The notes under the pieces were generated by a model. That model saw only the letters and a program-made list of their open reading frames with translations. It was not told the origin of the DNA and did no database searches. Made by a program: the position numbers and the translations under genes. A DNA stretch of 64,000 bases from Symbiodinium natans. Lineage: Eukaryota > Sar > Dinophyceae > Suessiales > Symbiodiniaceae. Positions 57,777-63,231 of this stretch are shown here, in pieces (position 1 is the first letter of the stretch; each line of letters starts with the position of its first letter). The DNA lies in assembly GCA_905221605.1 (NCBI GenBank), contig CAJNDS010001324.1:371001-435000 (forward strand). Reading direction: 5' to 3'.

Positions 57777-58364
57777 CATCATAACAACCATAATTATCAA
57801 CATTAAACCCTGAACCCTGAACCCTGAACCCTAAACCCTAAACCTTAACCCTAAGCCCCAAAAGCCGAAACTCACTACCAAACAAGAGGAGATGGTCTCC
57901 CGAACTGGCCACGAGTGGCTGCGGTTGGGTGGCGGACTCTTGGCGAAGCTCGTGACGCGGCAAGAGTTCCGCGCGGAGACCGAGGACGCCGTTGCAGAAC
58001 AAGTGTTGGGGTTTGGGTTTATAGGGTTTAGGGTTTAGGGTTCAGGGTTTAGGGTTTAGGGTCGAGGGTTTAGGGTTTAGGGTTTAACAAAACAAAAATC
58101 GCATGCGGAAAAGACCGCCACAGGCCTGGAAAGTCGAAAAACGCAAGGAACACTCTAGGTTCAAAATGTTAGCGACTGAAATGAAGCTAACACGACAGCG
58201 TTAGGCAGTAAGTAGTATCCTTTTTTGTGGCAACTTACTCAGTTGAAGTCGCTTAACAAGAGCCCCGAAGTGTGCGGCCGCACGAGGACTTCATCTTCTA
58301 TCAGGGCCCCACGCGCTCGAAAGGCCCCCTGGCTCGCCTCGTTTTGGACTTCGCCGGTTGTTGA
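36257..58364 (+). CDS. Cryptochrome / DNA photolyase family protein, >20 exons, one segment not found
   Basis: Exons: 36257-36331, 36503-36556 (SLCIVWLRDDMRLE), 37424-~37493 (DNPALFHAAQGGFDAVLPLF), ~38737-38821 (HQSLRVFAHTLSRLGSRLA), 40314-~40368 (EIQKLLKELGLLGVRRQ), 40829-40879 (NRRCEPWARAR), 41257-41338 (GVEVESFPANTLYEPQ), 41746-41874, 42039-42089 (FGSYRFFSHALE), 42763-42868, 43363-43432 (DWAAGIR), 44040-44159, 44401-44476 (LSPYIRFGEIS), 44609-44745 (FLRRFIWRDLSYWLL), 54366-54446 (TGFPLVDAAMCQLWAVGWM), 54885-54943 (FLIEYLDLSWKHGL), 55651-55703, 55972-56026 (WQNGGHSGPDHWEF), 56671-56762 (YVRRWLP), 57033-57132 (RPWELPLGLRRAL), 57568-57610, 57887-58002 and ~58272-58364. These follow the order of the photolyase N-terminal domain and the FAD-binding domain. 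The family uses FAD and blue light for pyrimidine-dimer repair or signalling. The roughly 40 residues usually between the exons at 44745 and 54366 were not found. Exons at ~38200 and ~40127 are less certain. A complete second gene sits in that gap. Confidence 0.88.
36352..36465 (+). mobile_element. Introner-like element, family B, inside a cryptochrome intron
   Basis: CTTGGTAGCCCGCGGTACCC at the left, GATGGTGACTTGGCTGTCAAG at the right, with a TAT direct repeat. It lies within the larger GT-AG intron 36332-36502, so it seems to be an insertion into an existing intron. Confidence 0.65.
36945..37165. repeat. ~47-bp tandem repeat with nested palindromes, 4 copies
   Basis: Each unit contains the perfect palindrome ATCCCTATATAGGGAT next to CCTTAAATCATACTAAGG, itself partly palindromic. 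It lies in the intron 36557-37423 of the cryptochrome gene, following a C-form array. Confidence 0.85.
37203..37300 (+). mobile_element. Introner-like element, family E
   Basis: GTTTCCGAAATTCGGGGGTACCTTA marks the family E left core. The right end is not clear. Confidence 0.45.
37715..38130. repeat. ~415-bp octamer array TTTAGGGG
   Basis: About 50 units of GGGGTTTA with scattered GTA and TTGAG variants. The extra G distinguishes it from the common heptamer. It is in a cryptochrome intron, G-form on the coding strand. Confidence 0.95.
39528..39648 (+). mobile_element. Introner-like element, family D
   Basis: CTTGGAGGTTCATGGGTACG at the left, GTACCCCTGAACCTTCAAG at the right. 'CAAGTAGAATGG' occurs twice just downstream (39645 and 39699), perhaps a duplicated flank. 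Confidence 0.75.
39770..39890. repeat. Nonamer array TTTAGGGGG
   Basis: About twelve units of GGTTTAGGG, i.e. TTTAGGGGG. A third distinct unit length within the cryptochrome introns. Confidence 0.95.
41365..41442. repeat. (CTA)n microsatellite
   Basis: ACTACTACT repeat directly after the exon ending 41338. The poly-Tyr/Leu ORFs here are artefacts. Confidence 0.95.
42228..42440 (+). mobile_element. Adjacent family E and family F introner-like elements
   Basis: 42228-42345: TTTCCCCAAAAAAGGGGTACC at the left mirrored by GGGTACCCCTACTTTCGGAAA. 42345-42440: 'GGGTTTATGGTTCATATACC' mirrored by 'GGGTATGAACCTCCCCAAA'. Both are inside the cryptochrome intron 42090-42762. Confidence 0.6.
43040..43165 (+). 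mobile_element. Introner-like element, family D
   Basis: Has the shared 'GTTGTAACCATAGTTACCCTA' interior and 'AAGTACCTATGAACCCCAAA' end. Inside the cryptochrome intron 42869-43362. Confidence 0.5.
44160..44400 (+). mobile_element. Cryptochrome intron made of duplicated family C introner plus C-form array (GT-AG)
   Basis: GTCT at the donor (44160) and after the acceptor (44401) is the target duplication; AAC AC|GTCT…CCTAG|GTCT restores NTSELSPYIRF. The 'GGGTTTAAGAGGATCAT' core occurs twice (44206 and 44284), and a CCCTAAA array separates the second core from the GGGTTTTAAGAGCCATCCTAG end. Confidence 0.85.
44861..45072 (+). CDS. Possible exon with one transmembrane segment, unrecognised
   Basis: After CTTCTTCCCTTGTAG, a frame reads LIVIVLGVLAVAVFLVVV followed by NSWLLRPDSPLEVPLAVS and a hydrophilic tail to …RCPDSK|GTAGGA, a good GT donor. 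It sits between the last N-terminal cryptochrome exon and the nested coiled-coil gene and does not fit either protein. A T-rich non-coding stretch can mimic a hydrophobic segment, and a second frame is also open. Confidence 0.35.
45211..45232 (+). other. Possible relict dinoflagellate spliced-leader sequence
   Basis: Compared with the conserved leader (CCGTAGCCATTTTGGCTCAAG), this 22-nt stretch matches 16 of 21 positions with one inserted base, including the last eight (GGCTCAAG). It lies 84 nt upstream of the ATG at 45316. A leader encoded in the genome would mean that a trans-spliced mRNA was reverse-transcribed and reinserted. GGCTCAAG alone occurs at least four times in the window, so chance is not excluded. 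Confidence 0.4.
45316..54065 (+). CDS. Secreted coiled-coil protein of a dinoflagellate family, 23 exons, nested in cryptochrome gene
   Basis: Exons: 45316-45564, 45898-45958, 46995-~47072, ~47336-47376, ~48088-48165, 48344-48426, 48590-48690, 48856-48907, 49076-49138, 49363-49464, 49941-50009, 50499-50571, 50712-50758, 50945-51018, 51148-51195, 51423-51461, 51758-51860, 52295-52387, 52983-53101, 53222-53303, 53426-53464, 53637-53678 and 53769-54065 (TGA). About 675 residues. The start at 45316 gives a signal peptide (MQYRRMLCMALALLGSGVAY). Then come long charged heptad-rich helices (VVAMMEKMGKKIEEEGKHEE, CYCKKTIGELEA; WEERQETRSKELIALQETVK; LALALSGRKVDFSKI; LAKNRLNQFYNP) and a C-terminal ECDWLLKNFD block. 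From memory these match a large dinoflagellate family of secreted coiled-coil proteins of unknown function. The early joins (45564, 45958, 47072, 47376) are less certain than the later ones. Frame is kept across every clear join, so the gene looks intact. Confidence 0.85.
45975..46735. repeat. Compound trinucleotide microsatellite (AAT, AGT, GAT, CAA/CAG, ACG) in an intron
   Basis: AATAATC, AATAGTAGTAAC, GATGATG, CAACAGCAACAA and GACGACG blocks follow one another over ~760 bp inside the second intron of the coiled-coil gene. The poly-Ile, poly-Met and poly-Val ORFs on both strands are artefacts. Confidence 0.95.
46780..46850 (+). mobile_element. Introner-like element, family C
   Basis: 'TTATTGGGTTTAGCAGGATC' and 'GGTTGCAAGGGCCATCATAG' match the family C core and end. 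Lies after the microsatellite in the same intron. Confidence 0.55.
47440..47600. repeat. Octamer array CCCTACGA (telomere-like variant)
   Basis: About thirteen perfect units of GACCCTAC flanked by GACCCTAA units, inside an intron of the coiled-coil gene. The change of TAA to TAC is homogenised over ~100 bp. Confidence 0.95.
48691..48855 (+). mobile_element. Family B introner carrying a G-form array, spliced GA-AG
   Basis: Duplication GAGC: …GACAA|GAGCCTTGGTAGGCC…GGTTACTAAG|GAGCGAG restores DDKSEDAAVHTF. About eleven TTTAGGG units replace most of the element's centre. Confidence 0.88.
48908..49075 (+). mobile_element. Intron with family A left end and C-form array, GC-AG
   Basis: AAG|GCTTGGGATGTTCCCCC…CCCCACAG|GTGGAG. 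The right inverted end is decayed and a CCCTAAA array follows it. Confidence 0.7.
49139..49362 (+). mobile_element. Family F introner with G-form array, GT-AG
   Basis: AAGGTG is repeated at both ends: CTGAAG|GTGCCCTTGG…CCCCCCAAAG|GTGGAG, giving RIGELK|VEVVNLKKSMEG. The TTTAGGG array is in the 5' half, and the family F 'GGGTTCATGTGGTCC' end at the 3' side. Confidence 0.85.
50572..50711 (+). mobile_element. Family C introner with G-form array, GT-AG
   Basis: GGTGA is duplicated at both ends; AAG AAG G|GTGACTC…ATCTCAG|GT GAT restores LAKKGDAKDKK. The array occupies the centre and the end reads TTTTTCAGAGGGTTTCCGGG. Confidence 0.85.
52659..52842 (+). mobile_element. Family A introner enlarged by an internal insertion
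   Basis: TTGGGATGTTACCCCGTACG at the left and GGGGGAACATCCCAAT at the right. Between them lies a G-rich block and 'GTAGTAGGGGAACCC', whose relatives recur at 52850-52950 outside the element. Confidence 0.7.
53102..53221 (+). mobile_element. Introner, family K, GT-AG, 4-bp duplication GTAC
   Basis: CTTAGTAGCTGAGT at the left and ACTCAGCAGCCAAG at the right. GACCC|GTAC…CCAAG|GTACGCC restores NPFDPYAFLQASS. No telomere-like array inside. Inner arms ACACTTT…AAAGTG are also inverted. Confidence 0.85.
53304..53425 (+). mobile_element. Introner, family B, GA-AG
   Basis: Duplication GAGA: ATGTCT|GAGACTCGGTGGCCC…GGGCTACCAAG|GAGAGC gives SKMSESHGVFSM. The CGGTGGCCCAGTGGTACCC end pairs with GGGTTGCTGGGCTACCAAG. 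Confidence 0.88.
53679..53768 (+). mobile_element. Introner, family B, GC-AG
   Basis: Duplication GCCAC: GACGAG|GCCACTTAGTAGCC…GGCTACCAAG|GCCACC gives SDEATSQKDYE. The clearest case of a donor made by the target duplication. Confidence 0.9.
54447..54884 (+). mobile_element. Cryptochrome intron: family E introner followed by C-form array
   Basis: 54447-54562 carries GGTGTCCGAAATCGGGGGGG and the mirrored CCCCCTATTTTCCTAAACTCCC. 54730-54760 is a C/A homopolymer and 54780-54872 a CCCTAAA array. Acceptor TTGCCAAG at 54884. Confidence 0.7.
55060..55142 (+). mobile_element. Introner-like element, family C
   Basis: 'GATTGGGTTTGAGGATGGAGG … TTTTTCAGAGGGTCTTTACG … GGCCATCCTAG' within the cryptochrome intron 54944-55650. 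Confidence 0.6.
55340..55600. repeat. Nonamer array CCCTAAAAA
   Basis: About 25 units of AACCCTAAA with two extra A residues, with CCCTAAAAG and CCCCAAAAA sub-blocks. C-form, in the 3' half of a cryptochrome intron. Confidence 0.95.
55740..55930. repeat. GTGTTTAGG / GTGTATAGG variant array
   Basis: TTTAGGGTG and TATAGGGTG nonamers in the intron 55704-55971, split by AAATCGCCAAAAATCGCC copies (55848-55880). Confidence 0.85.
56260..56625. repeat. AT-rich microsatellites (TAAA, ATAC/ATGT) with a family J introner-like element
   Basis: 56280-56470 is TAAATA-type and 56560-56625 is TATG-type. Between them 'GGTCCTTTTGTTGGGTACCG' and 'GGACCCTTATGTAGAGAAAC' resemble 16240-16330. Confidence 0.8.
56915..57025. 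repeat. Direct and inverted repeat pair (GTTAAAAAACCC / GGGTTTTTTAAC)
   Basis: A ~47-bp unit containing CCCTAAACCCTAAATGCGGG and its inverted AACGTTAAAAAACCC arms occurs twice, flanked by two copies of AAAAACACTGAAAACGT. Confidence 0.85.
57705..57785. repeat. (ATC)n microsatellite
   Basis: About 26 ATC units in the cryptochrome intron 57611-57886. Confidence 0.95.
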
Positions 58365-58659
58365 GAAACCCTAAACCTTAAACCCCAAACCCTAAACCGG
58401 AACCCTACACCCCAGAACAAAAACCCTAAACCCTAAACCCCAAACCCTAAACCCTAAACCCCAAACCCCAAACCCTAAACCCCAAACCCCAAACCCGGCC
58501 CCAGGCTCCAAGGGAGCTTCGAAAGGTGCGGAGCAGGATGCGGGCCGCAGCGTCCTGGCGGAGGAGGCCCCAGGGGCTGGCAAAGGAGAGTGTTTTTTTT
58601 TTTTTTTTTTTTGGGGGGGGGGGGGGGGGTGTTTGGGCTTAGGGTTTAGGATTTAGGGT

Positions 58660-58873
58660 GCATTGTTGTTGTGTTGTTGTTGGTTGTTGTTGTTGTTGTT
58701 GTTTGTGTTGTTGTTGTGTTGTTGTTGTTGTTTGTTGTGGTGTTGTGTTGTTGTGTTGTTGTGTATATATATTATATATATATATATATATATTTTGGGG
58801 GGGGGGAGAGATTTTTGGTTCGTGTGTTTTCGTCGGCTTTATATGTATATATATATATATATTCTTTTTTCTG

Positions 58874-58917
<44 letters not shown>

Positions 58918-59060
58918 CGTACGTACGTACGTATGTATGTATGTATGTATGTATGTATGTATGTATGTATGTATGTATGTATGTATGTATGTATGTATGT
59001 ATGTATGTATGTATGTATGATATATATATATATGTGTGTATATATATATAGATATACATG
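58660..59060. repeat. GTT, TA and GTAT microsatellites
   Basis: Three adjoining simple repeats, the last about 30 units of GTAT with a GTAC sub-block at 58915-58932. Confidence 0.95.
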
Positions 59061-59199
59061 TATATGCATATGTATATGTATATTGATTTGCATGAAGAAA
59101 AGGGTTTATATAATTTGGAGGTTAAGGGGTTTAGACCGTTCAGAGGTGCTCATGTGGTGTTGCCTCCAACGATGACGTGTGGGGTTTATAAGGGGGCTT

Positions 59200-59305
59200 A
59201 TACTCGGAGGTTCATGGGTACTTATCGGTAAGGTTAGAACTAGGGCAACTCTTGCAACCTAATTTAGGACACTTACAACCCTACTTCTAAGTACGCCCAT
59301 GTGGA
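59200..59305 (+). mobile_element. Introner-like element, family D
   Basis: CGGAGGTTCATGGGTACTTATC at the left. The right part 'TACTTCTAAGTACGCCCATG' is decayed. Confidence 0.55.
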
Positions 59306-59540
59306 GGACATGTATTTCCCAAACATACCCAAATGAGTTGTACCACCTGTACCCTAAACCCTAACTAAACCTCTAAACCCTACACCCCGAACTGTCATAC
59401 TCCCCTTCGCCCACCCTCCCACCCTCCCCCCTCCCCCCCCAAAAAAAGCAAAAAACACAAAGGAAAGAAGCAAAGGGCATTGAACCTCCCTCTGTTTCCC
59501 CAACTTGCGCTCTTTGTGCTCAGCTCCTTGAGGTGCGCCG

Positions 59541-62500
59541 GCACGAAGCCGACTCATTTGGGCCTGGCCTGTGAGCCCTGGCTATCTGGAAAGTCCATGG
59601 AGTTGCGCAAGCAGCCGGCCCACGTCGCGCCTGCACGGGCAGCGAGCACCAGCGCGCTTCGACTTGAGGCATCGCAGCAAGCCTCAGAAGCTTCGGAGAC
59701 TTCGGAACTTTGTGCGCACGTTCTGCAGACGAAACACACAGGAGGAGCCAGGGCTGTCGGGGATGATCTTGTTTGGCTGCATGGGGCGAAGGTCCGACGT
59801 GCTGTGTTCTGAGAGAGAGAGAGAGAGAGCATGGGGTACGAGTAGCTGTAGTAAGAACCCGGGTGACCAGATGAACCTCTGGGGTCATATACCCTAAAAA
59901 CTAGTAGTATATTTCCGGTTATGGTTTGGGGTTTAGGCTTAGGGTTTAGGGTTTAGGGTATATGAGCCATAAACCCTGTCAGGGTTCACTGGGTCCCAAG
60001 CAAGGGAGGGTGGCATGTACACTTTGTGTGCCATCACCTCCAAGTAGGCTTTGTCAAGGTTTGGTGTTCTCATACTTGGAAATCCTCCAGCGGCTGGCGC
60101 AAGACCCGGCGGAGAACACTTTGGATTGGTTTTACCCTCCCTTTGCGTAGCATAGCCACCCTCATGTTTCATGTTAGTTTTCTTGGGGGCGCCGGCCTTG
60201 TTGCCCCCATGTTGCCTTGTCAAAACATGTCAAGCTCCTTTGGGGAAATTCTCCCAAAACCATCACTCCCGATGCTCAGAAATGCTCCTTCCGTTTTTTG
60301 CGCACTCCCGGCCTCCTTTCAATCCACGCGAAGCTCGCACCTGAAGCCCAAATAGGAAACGAAGAAACTCGACCTGCCCCCATACTACGTCGCATTGCAT
60401 TCCACATTTTCCAAGCAATTTCGCTCGTAAGAGGGCGACCTTTCAAATGTACCCCTGTCAGAATTCGTTTCCGTCCTTTTCTCCGAGAATCTATTCATAT
60501 CTCCTCGAAACCCCCTCTGCCCGAAAGGGCGAGGAGGCTAGTGGGAGCCTGGTTGCAGTGGGGAAGGGGCAACGAAGGGCCTCCAGGAACAACGCTGCCA
60601 AATCTTTTCAGGGTCGCTAGTCGATATTGTTTCGGACCCCCAACATATGCCCTGTACGCCCTGTATCTCATAAGCCCTAAGCGCAGGAGAACGACAAGCA
60701 CCGCATGGGGCATGTCCTCCATGGCGATTCGAAGTAGCCCACTGGATTTTGCACTTCCTGCCTCAGCTTCGCGACTTCAACAGCTGCTGCAACGGTGCTA
60801 CCATGGTGCGGTTGTGTGCTGCAGTACACTGCAGTACACATTCAGCTTTCAACCCCTGAACTTGTATGGAGCTGATTGCAACAGACATGCAGCTTGTTGT
60901 CAAGTTAAAGTCTCCCGATGCCCTGGCTTTCGACCCTAAACCCTAAACCGAAACCCTAAGCCCCAAGCTGTCACGCAACACGAGACGCATCGCCGTCACT
61001 CGTTGCCATAAAGCCCAGGCCCTGCACCGGCTTCTTCTAGCTTTGGAGCATACATATGGCGTAGAGCATTTTCAGGCAAACCCTAAACCCTAAACCCTAA
61101 ACCCTAAACCCAAACCCCAAACCCCAAACCCCAAACCCCAAACCCCAAACCCTATATATAAGCCCTAAACCCTCCTTTCTCCCTTGCAATGTTAGATTCT
61201 AGCACCTATAACCCTATTTAGAATCTTTTCCGTCCGTTTCAGAACGGACATTTTCCGAGATGGCCCTGGGACCCAGAGAGACTGTTGGGTTTGCCCTACA
61301 GTGCCGAGGAAGTGTTGGGCAGCCATGTTGGGCATTGTCACAGGCCGGCTCGGAGGGATTATACAGGGTTATGTAGGGTCCTATAGGGTTTAGGGTTTAG
61401 GGTTTGGGGTTTTAGGGTTTTAGGGTTTAGGATTTTTAGGGTTTCGGGTCAGGTGGACTTAGCAAGTCGTTGCTTCTTCATGCTTTGTAGGGGTTATAAG
61501 TTTACTTACAAAGTCTCCCCGGCCCTCTAGGAGTGAATGGCGAAAAGCAGGACGAAGACCGATCATGCTATCAGCCTGACATCAATATTGACCCTTTTCA
61601 CCAACAATTCCTGTACAATTGTAAAGCCAGAAAGGGCACCTTTTCGCAGAGCCTCCCAACCTACCGTGGTTATTGCGATATGTGCAGGAATTCTGCCCTT
61701 GGGTTCTTGCATTGCTGAGAGCTTCAGTTGAGGTTCTTGGGAAGACTCAGCGTTCCTGTCCAGGATCAAGAGCCGTGCTAAGTTTGGGAGGTATTCTTTG
61801 TATGCCAGTCCTATGGACCCCTTTTGGGGGACTCTGCTATACCTGTAGTACATTCCTTGTGGCTTAGGGTCCCGCAAAACAGGGCCCTTACTTTCGGTCA
61901 ACCTCGGTCACGCAGTGTCCACCCCATTCTTTGCTGCAGCAAAGCTGCCTGAGAGTCTTGACGCAGCCGCAGCTTGCGAAGCAGAGAGCCACAGGAATAT
62001 TTGCGCTCGTCTCTCCCATTTCTTGGCGGACGCGCTGTCCCAGCCGAGCCTTTTGGTGCGTCAGAGATCCAAGAGCGACTGAAAATGGAGTCCTGTCGAG
62101 TGGCAAGCGTTATCGGCGTTGGTGGAGCGTTGCCCTTCCGGAATCAGCAGTGGCAGAAGCTTCCCTATACCCCAAACCCCAAACACCAAACCCTAAACCC
62201 TAAACCCTAAGCCCTAAACCCTAAACCCTAAACCCTAAGCCTTCTTCAGGAGCGGTCGCTGGAGGTGCGCGCATGGATCACGGCGCAACCTGACTGGCTC
62301 CTCCGATGCAGGAGCAGCCGTAGCGTCCAAGCTCCTCTCCCTATAGTCTCCCCAGTCTCCCATGTGGAGGTTTCCTATAGGTGTTTGGGGTTTAGGGTTT
62401 GGGGTTTAGGGTTTAGGGTTTCGGGTACCTCTATTGGCGTCCTTATAATAAGGGAGTCCTATGATTTGGGGCCTATATCAGGGGTCCCAAGTTGGTAAAC

Positions 62501-63231
62501 AACCCCCCATGTTGCCTAGGCTGGAGGTCCGCCCTGGCCACCTACGCCTGCGTCTGCAGGGCCGTTTGTGGAGCTGCGAGCTTCCCGAGCGCGTGCTACC
62601 AGAGGCTCGGGGCGTCTGCAGTTTCGGGAGCCAACTCGGACAAGAGGAACTCCTGATATGCGTGCGCTGGCGAGGCTCCCCTAAACCGGGCCATGTGCCT
62701 GGGACTTGAAATGGCCATTTCCTTCATCCCCGGCGCATGCCAGCACATGTCCCCTAAGCCCTACACCCGAAACCCGAGACATTAAACCCAATGTTGCGGG
62801 CCATGGAGAGTCTGCAAGGTACAGGAAGGGCACCAAGACGCTGGCTGCTGCCTCAGGAAGATTTCGGACTCCGAATGCCGCCAGCTGGGGCCGGCAAACC
62901 CCAAACCCAACAATGCCGCTTAGGGTTTAGGGTTTATAGGGGGGTTAGGGTTTAGGGTTTTAGAGGGTTTAGGGTTTTCGTTTTAGAGGGTTTAGGGAAG
63001 GAAAGGCCACCCAAGCCACATCTCGAAAAGTGGGGGGGGGGGGGGGCTTCAGTGGTGCCCCCTATTGGGGACCAGATGAACCCAAAAATATTGGGGTCAT
63101 ATGCCCTATACCATAAAAACTCCTATTATGGTATGTGAGCCGTGAGCCATAATCCGTTTTGGAACCCCAAGCGCCACAAATTGCTGAGGGTTTAGGGTTT
63201 AGGGTTAAACGGTTTAGGGTTCAGGGTTTAG
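59541..63231 (+). CDS. Scattered exons of unrecognised gene(s)
   Basis: Possible segments: 59545-59573 (LLEVRRHEADSFGPGL to TGA); 60075-60150 (YLEILQRLAQDPAENTLDWF… to TAG); 60967-61077 (LSRNTRRIAVTRCHKAQALH…, then LLLALEHTYGVEHFQ); 61934-62082 (AAKLPESLDAAAACEAESHR… to TGA); 62245-62340 (ERSLEVRAWITAQPDWLLRC…); and 62518-62709 (LEVRPGHLRLRLQGRLWSCE…). The last faintly resembles a CS/p23-type beta-sandwich, but not enough to call. Between them lie arrays (61080-61175, 62160-62245, 62930-62998) and introners. 60200-60930 is largely open in one frame without a recognisable signal. Gene limits are unknown. Confidence 0.35.
59866..59995 (+). mobile_element. Introner-like element, family F
   Basis: 'GACCAGATGAACCTCTGGGGTCATATACCCT' mirrored by 'GGGTATATGAGCCATAAACCC … GGGTTCACTGGGTCCC', with a G-form array inside at 59940-59958. 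Confidence 0.7.
62424..62513 (+). mobile_element. Introner-like element, family E
   Basis: Preceded by a G-form array. 'GTCCTTATAATAAGGGAGTCC … GGGGTCCC…GGTAAACAACCCCCC' matches the family E right half. Confidence 0.5.
63058..63165 (+). mobile_element. Introner-like element, family F
   Basis: GGGGACCAGATGAACCCAAA at the left, 'TATGGTATGTGAGCCGTGAGCCATAA' at the right. No array inside. Confidence 0.65.

Larger units (their letters stand above)
58365..59540. other. Arrays, one possible exon, long microsatellites
   Basis: 58370-58500 is a C-form array. 58503-58590 reads GSKGASKGAEQDAGRSVLAE… and may be a further exon of the cryptochrome or the next gene. 58590-58635 is a T then G homopolymer. 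58660-58760 is (GTT)n. 58765-59060 holds TA and GTAT repeats; the long Cys/Val- and Tyr-rich ORFs are their translations. 59200-59305 is a family D element. Confidence 0.7.
1..63000. repeat. Dispersed telomere-like heptamer arrays (TTTAGGG / CCCTAAA), throughout
   Basis: Blocks of roughly 3-20 copies occur in both orientations across the whole window. Larger G-form blocks: 1-140, 722-808, 2469-2520, 4448-4580, 8535-8599, 9057-9130, 13945-14008, 14840-14938, 16832-16922, 18050-18270, 25575-25690, 27185-27252, 34690-34800, 48770-48850, 49170-49248, 49478-49675, 51880-51975, 52405-52565, 54982-55050 and 57437-57550. Larger C-form blocks: 497-612, 3552-3674, 3810-3905, 6254-6500, 8343-8440, 12991-13085, 16640-16720, 17770-17950, 26522-26630, 27380-27513, 27602-27770, 30128-30205, 34970-35098, 36733-36865, 38278-38348, 41936-42000, 43670-43800, 46860-46990, 50345-50495, 51660-51750, 52110-52293, 54780-54872, 55320-55620 and 58370-58500. 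Most lie between coding exons. Because seven is not a multiple of three, a perfect array closes all three frames of the coding strand (TAA or TAG) within 21 nt, so none can be coding. Many short 'ORFs' ending in ...LNPKP are just array translations. Confidence 0.97.

Noticed and set aside
58658-59175. Cys/Val/Tyr-rich ORFs up to 170 codons
   Set aside because: Translations of GTT, TA and GTAT microsatellites.
62518-62709. CS/p23 (NudC-like) domain
   Set aside because: The pattern is suggestive but short, and the flanking exons do not add support.
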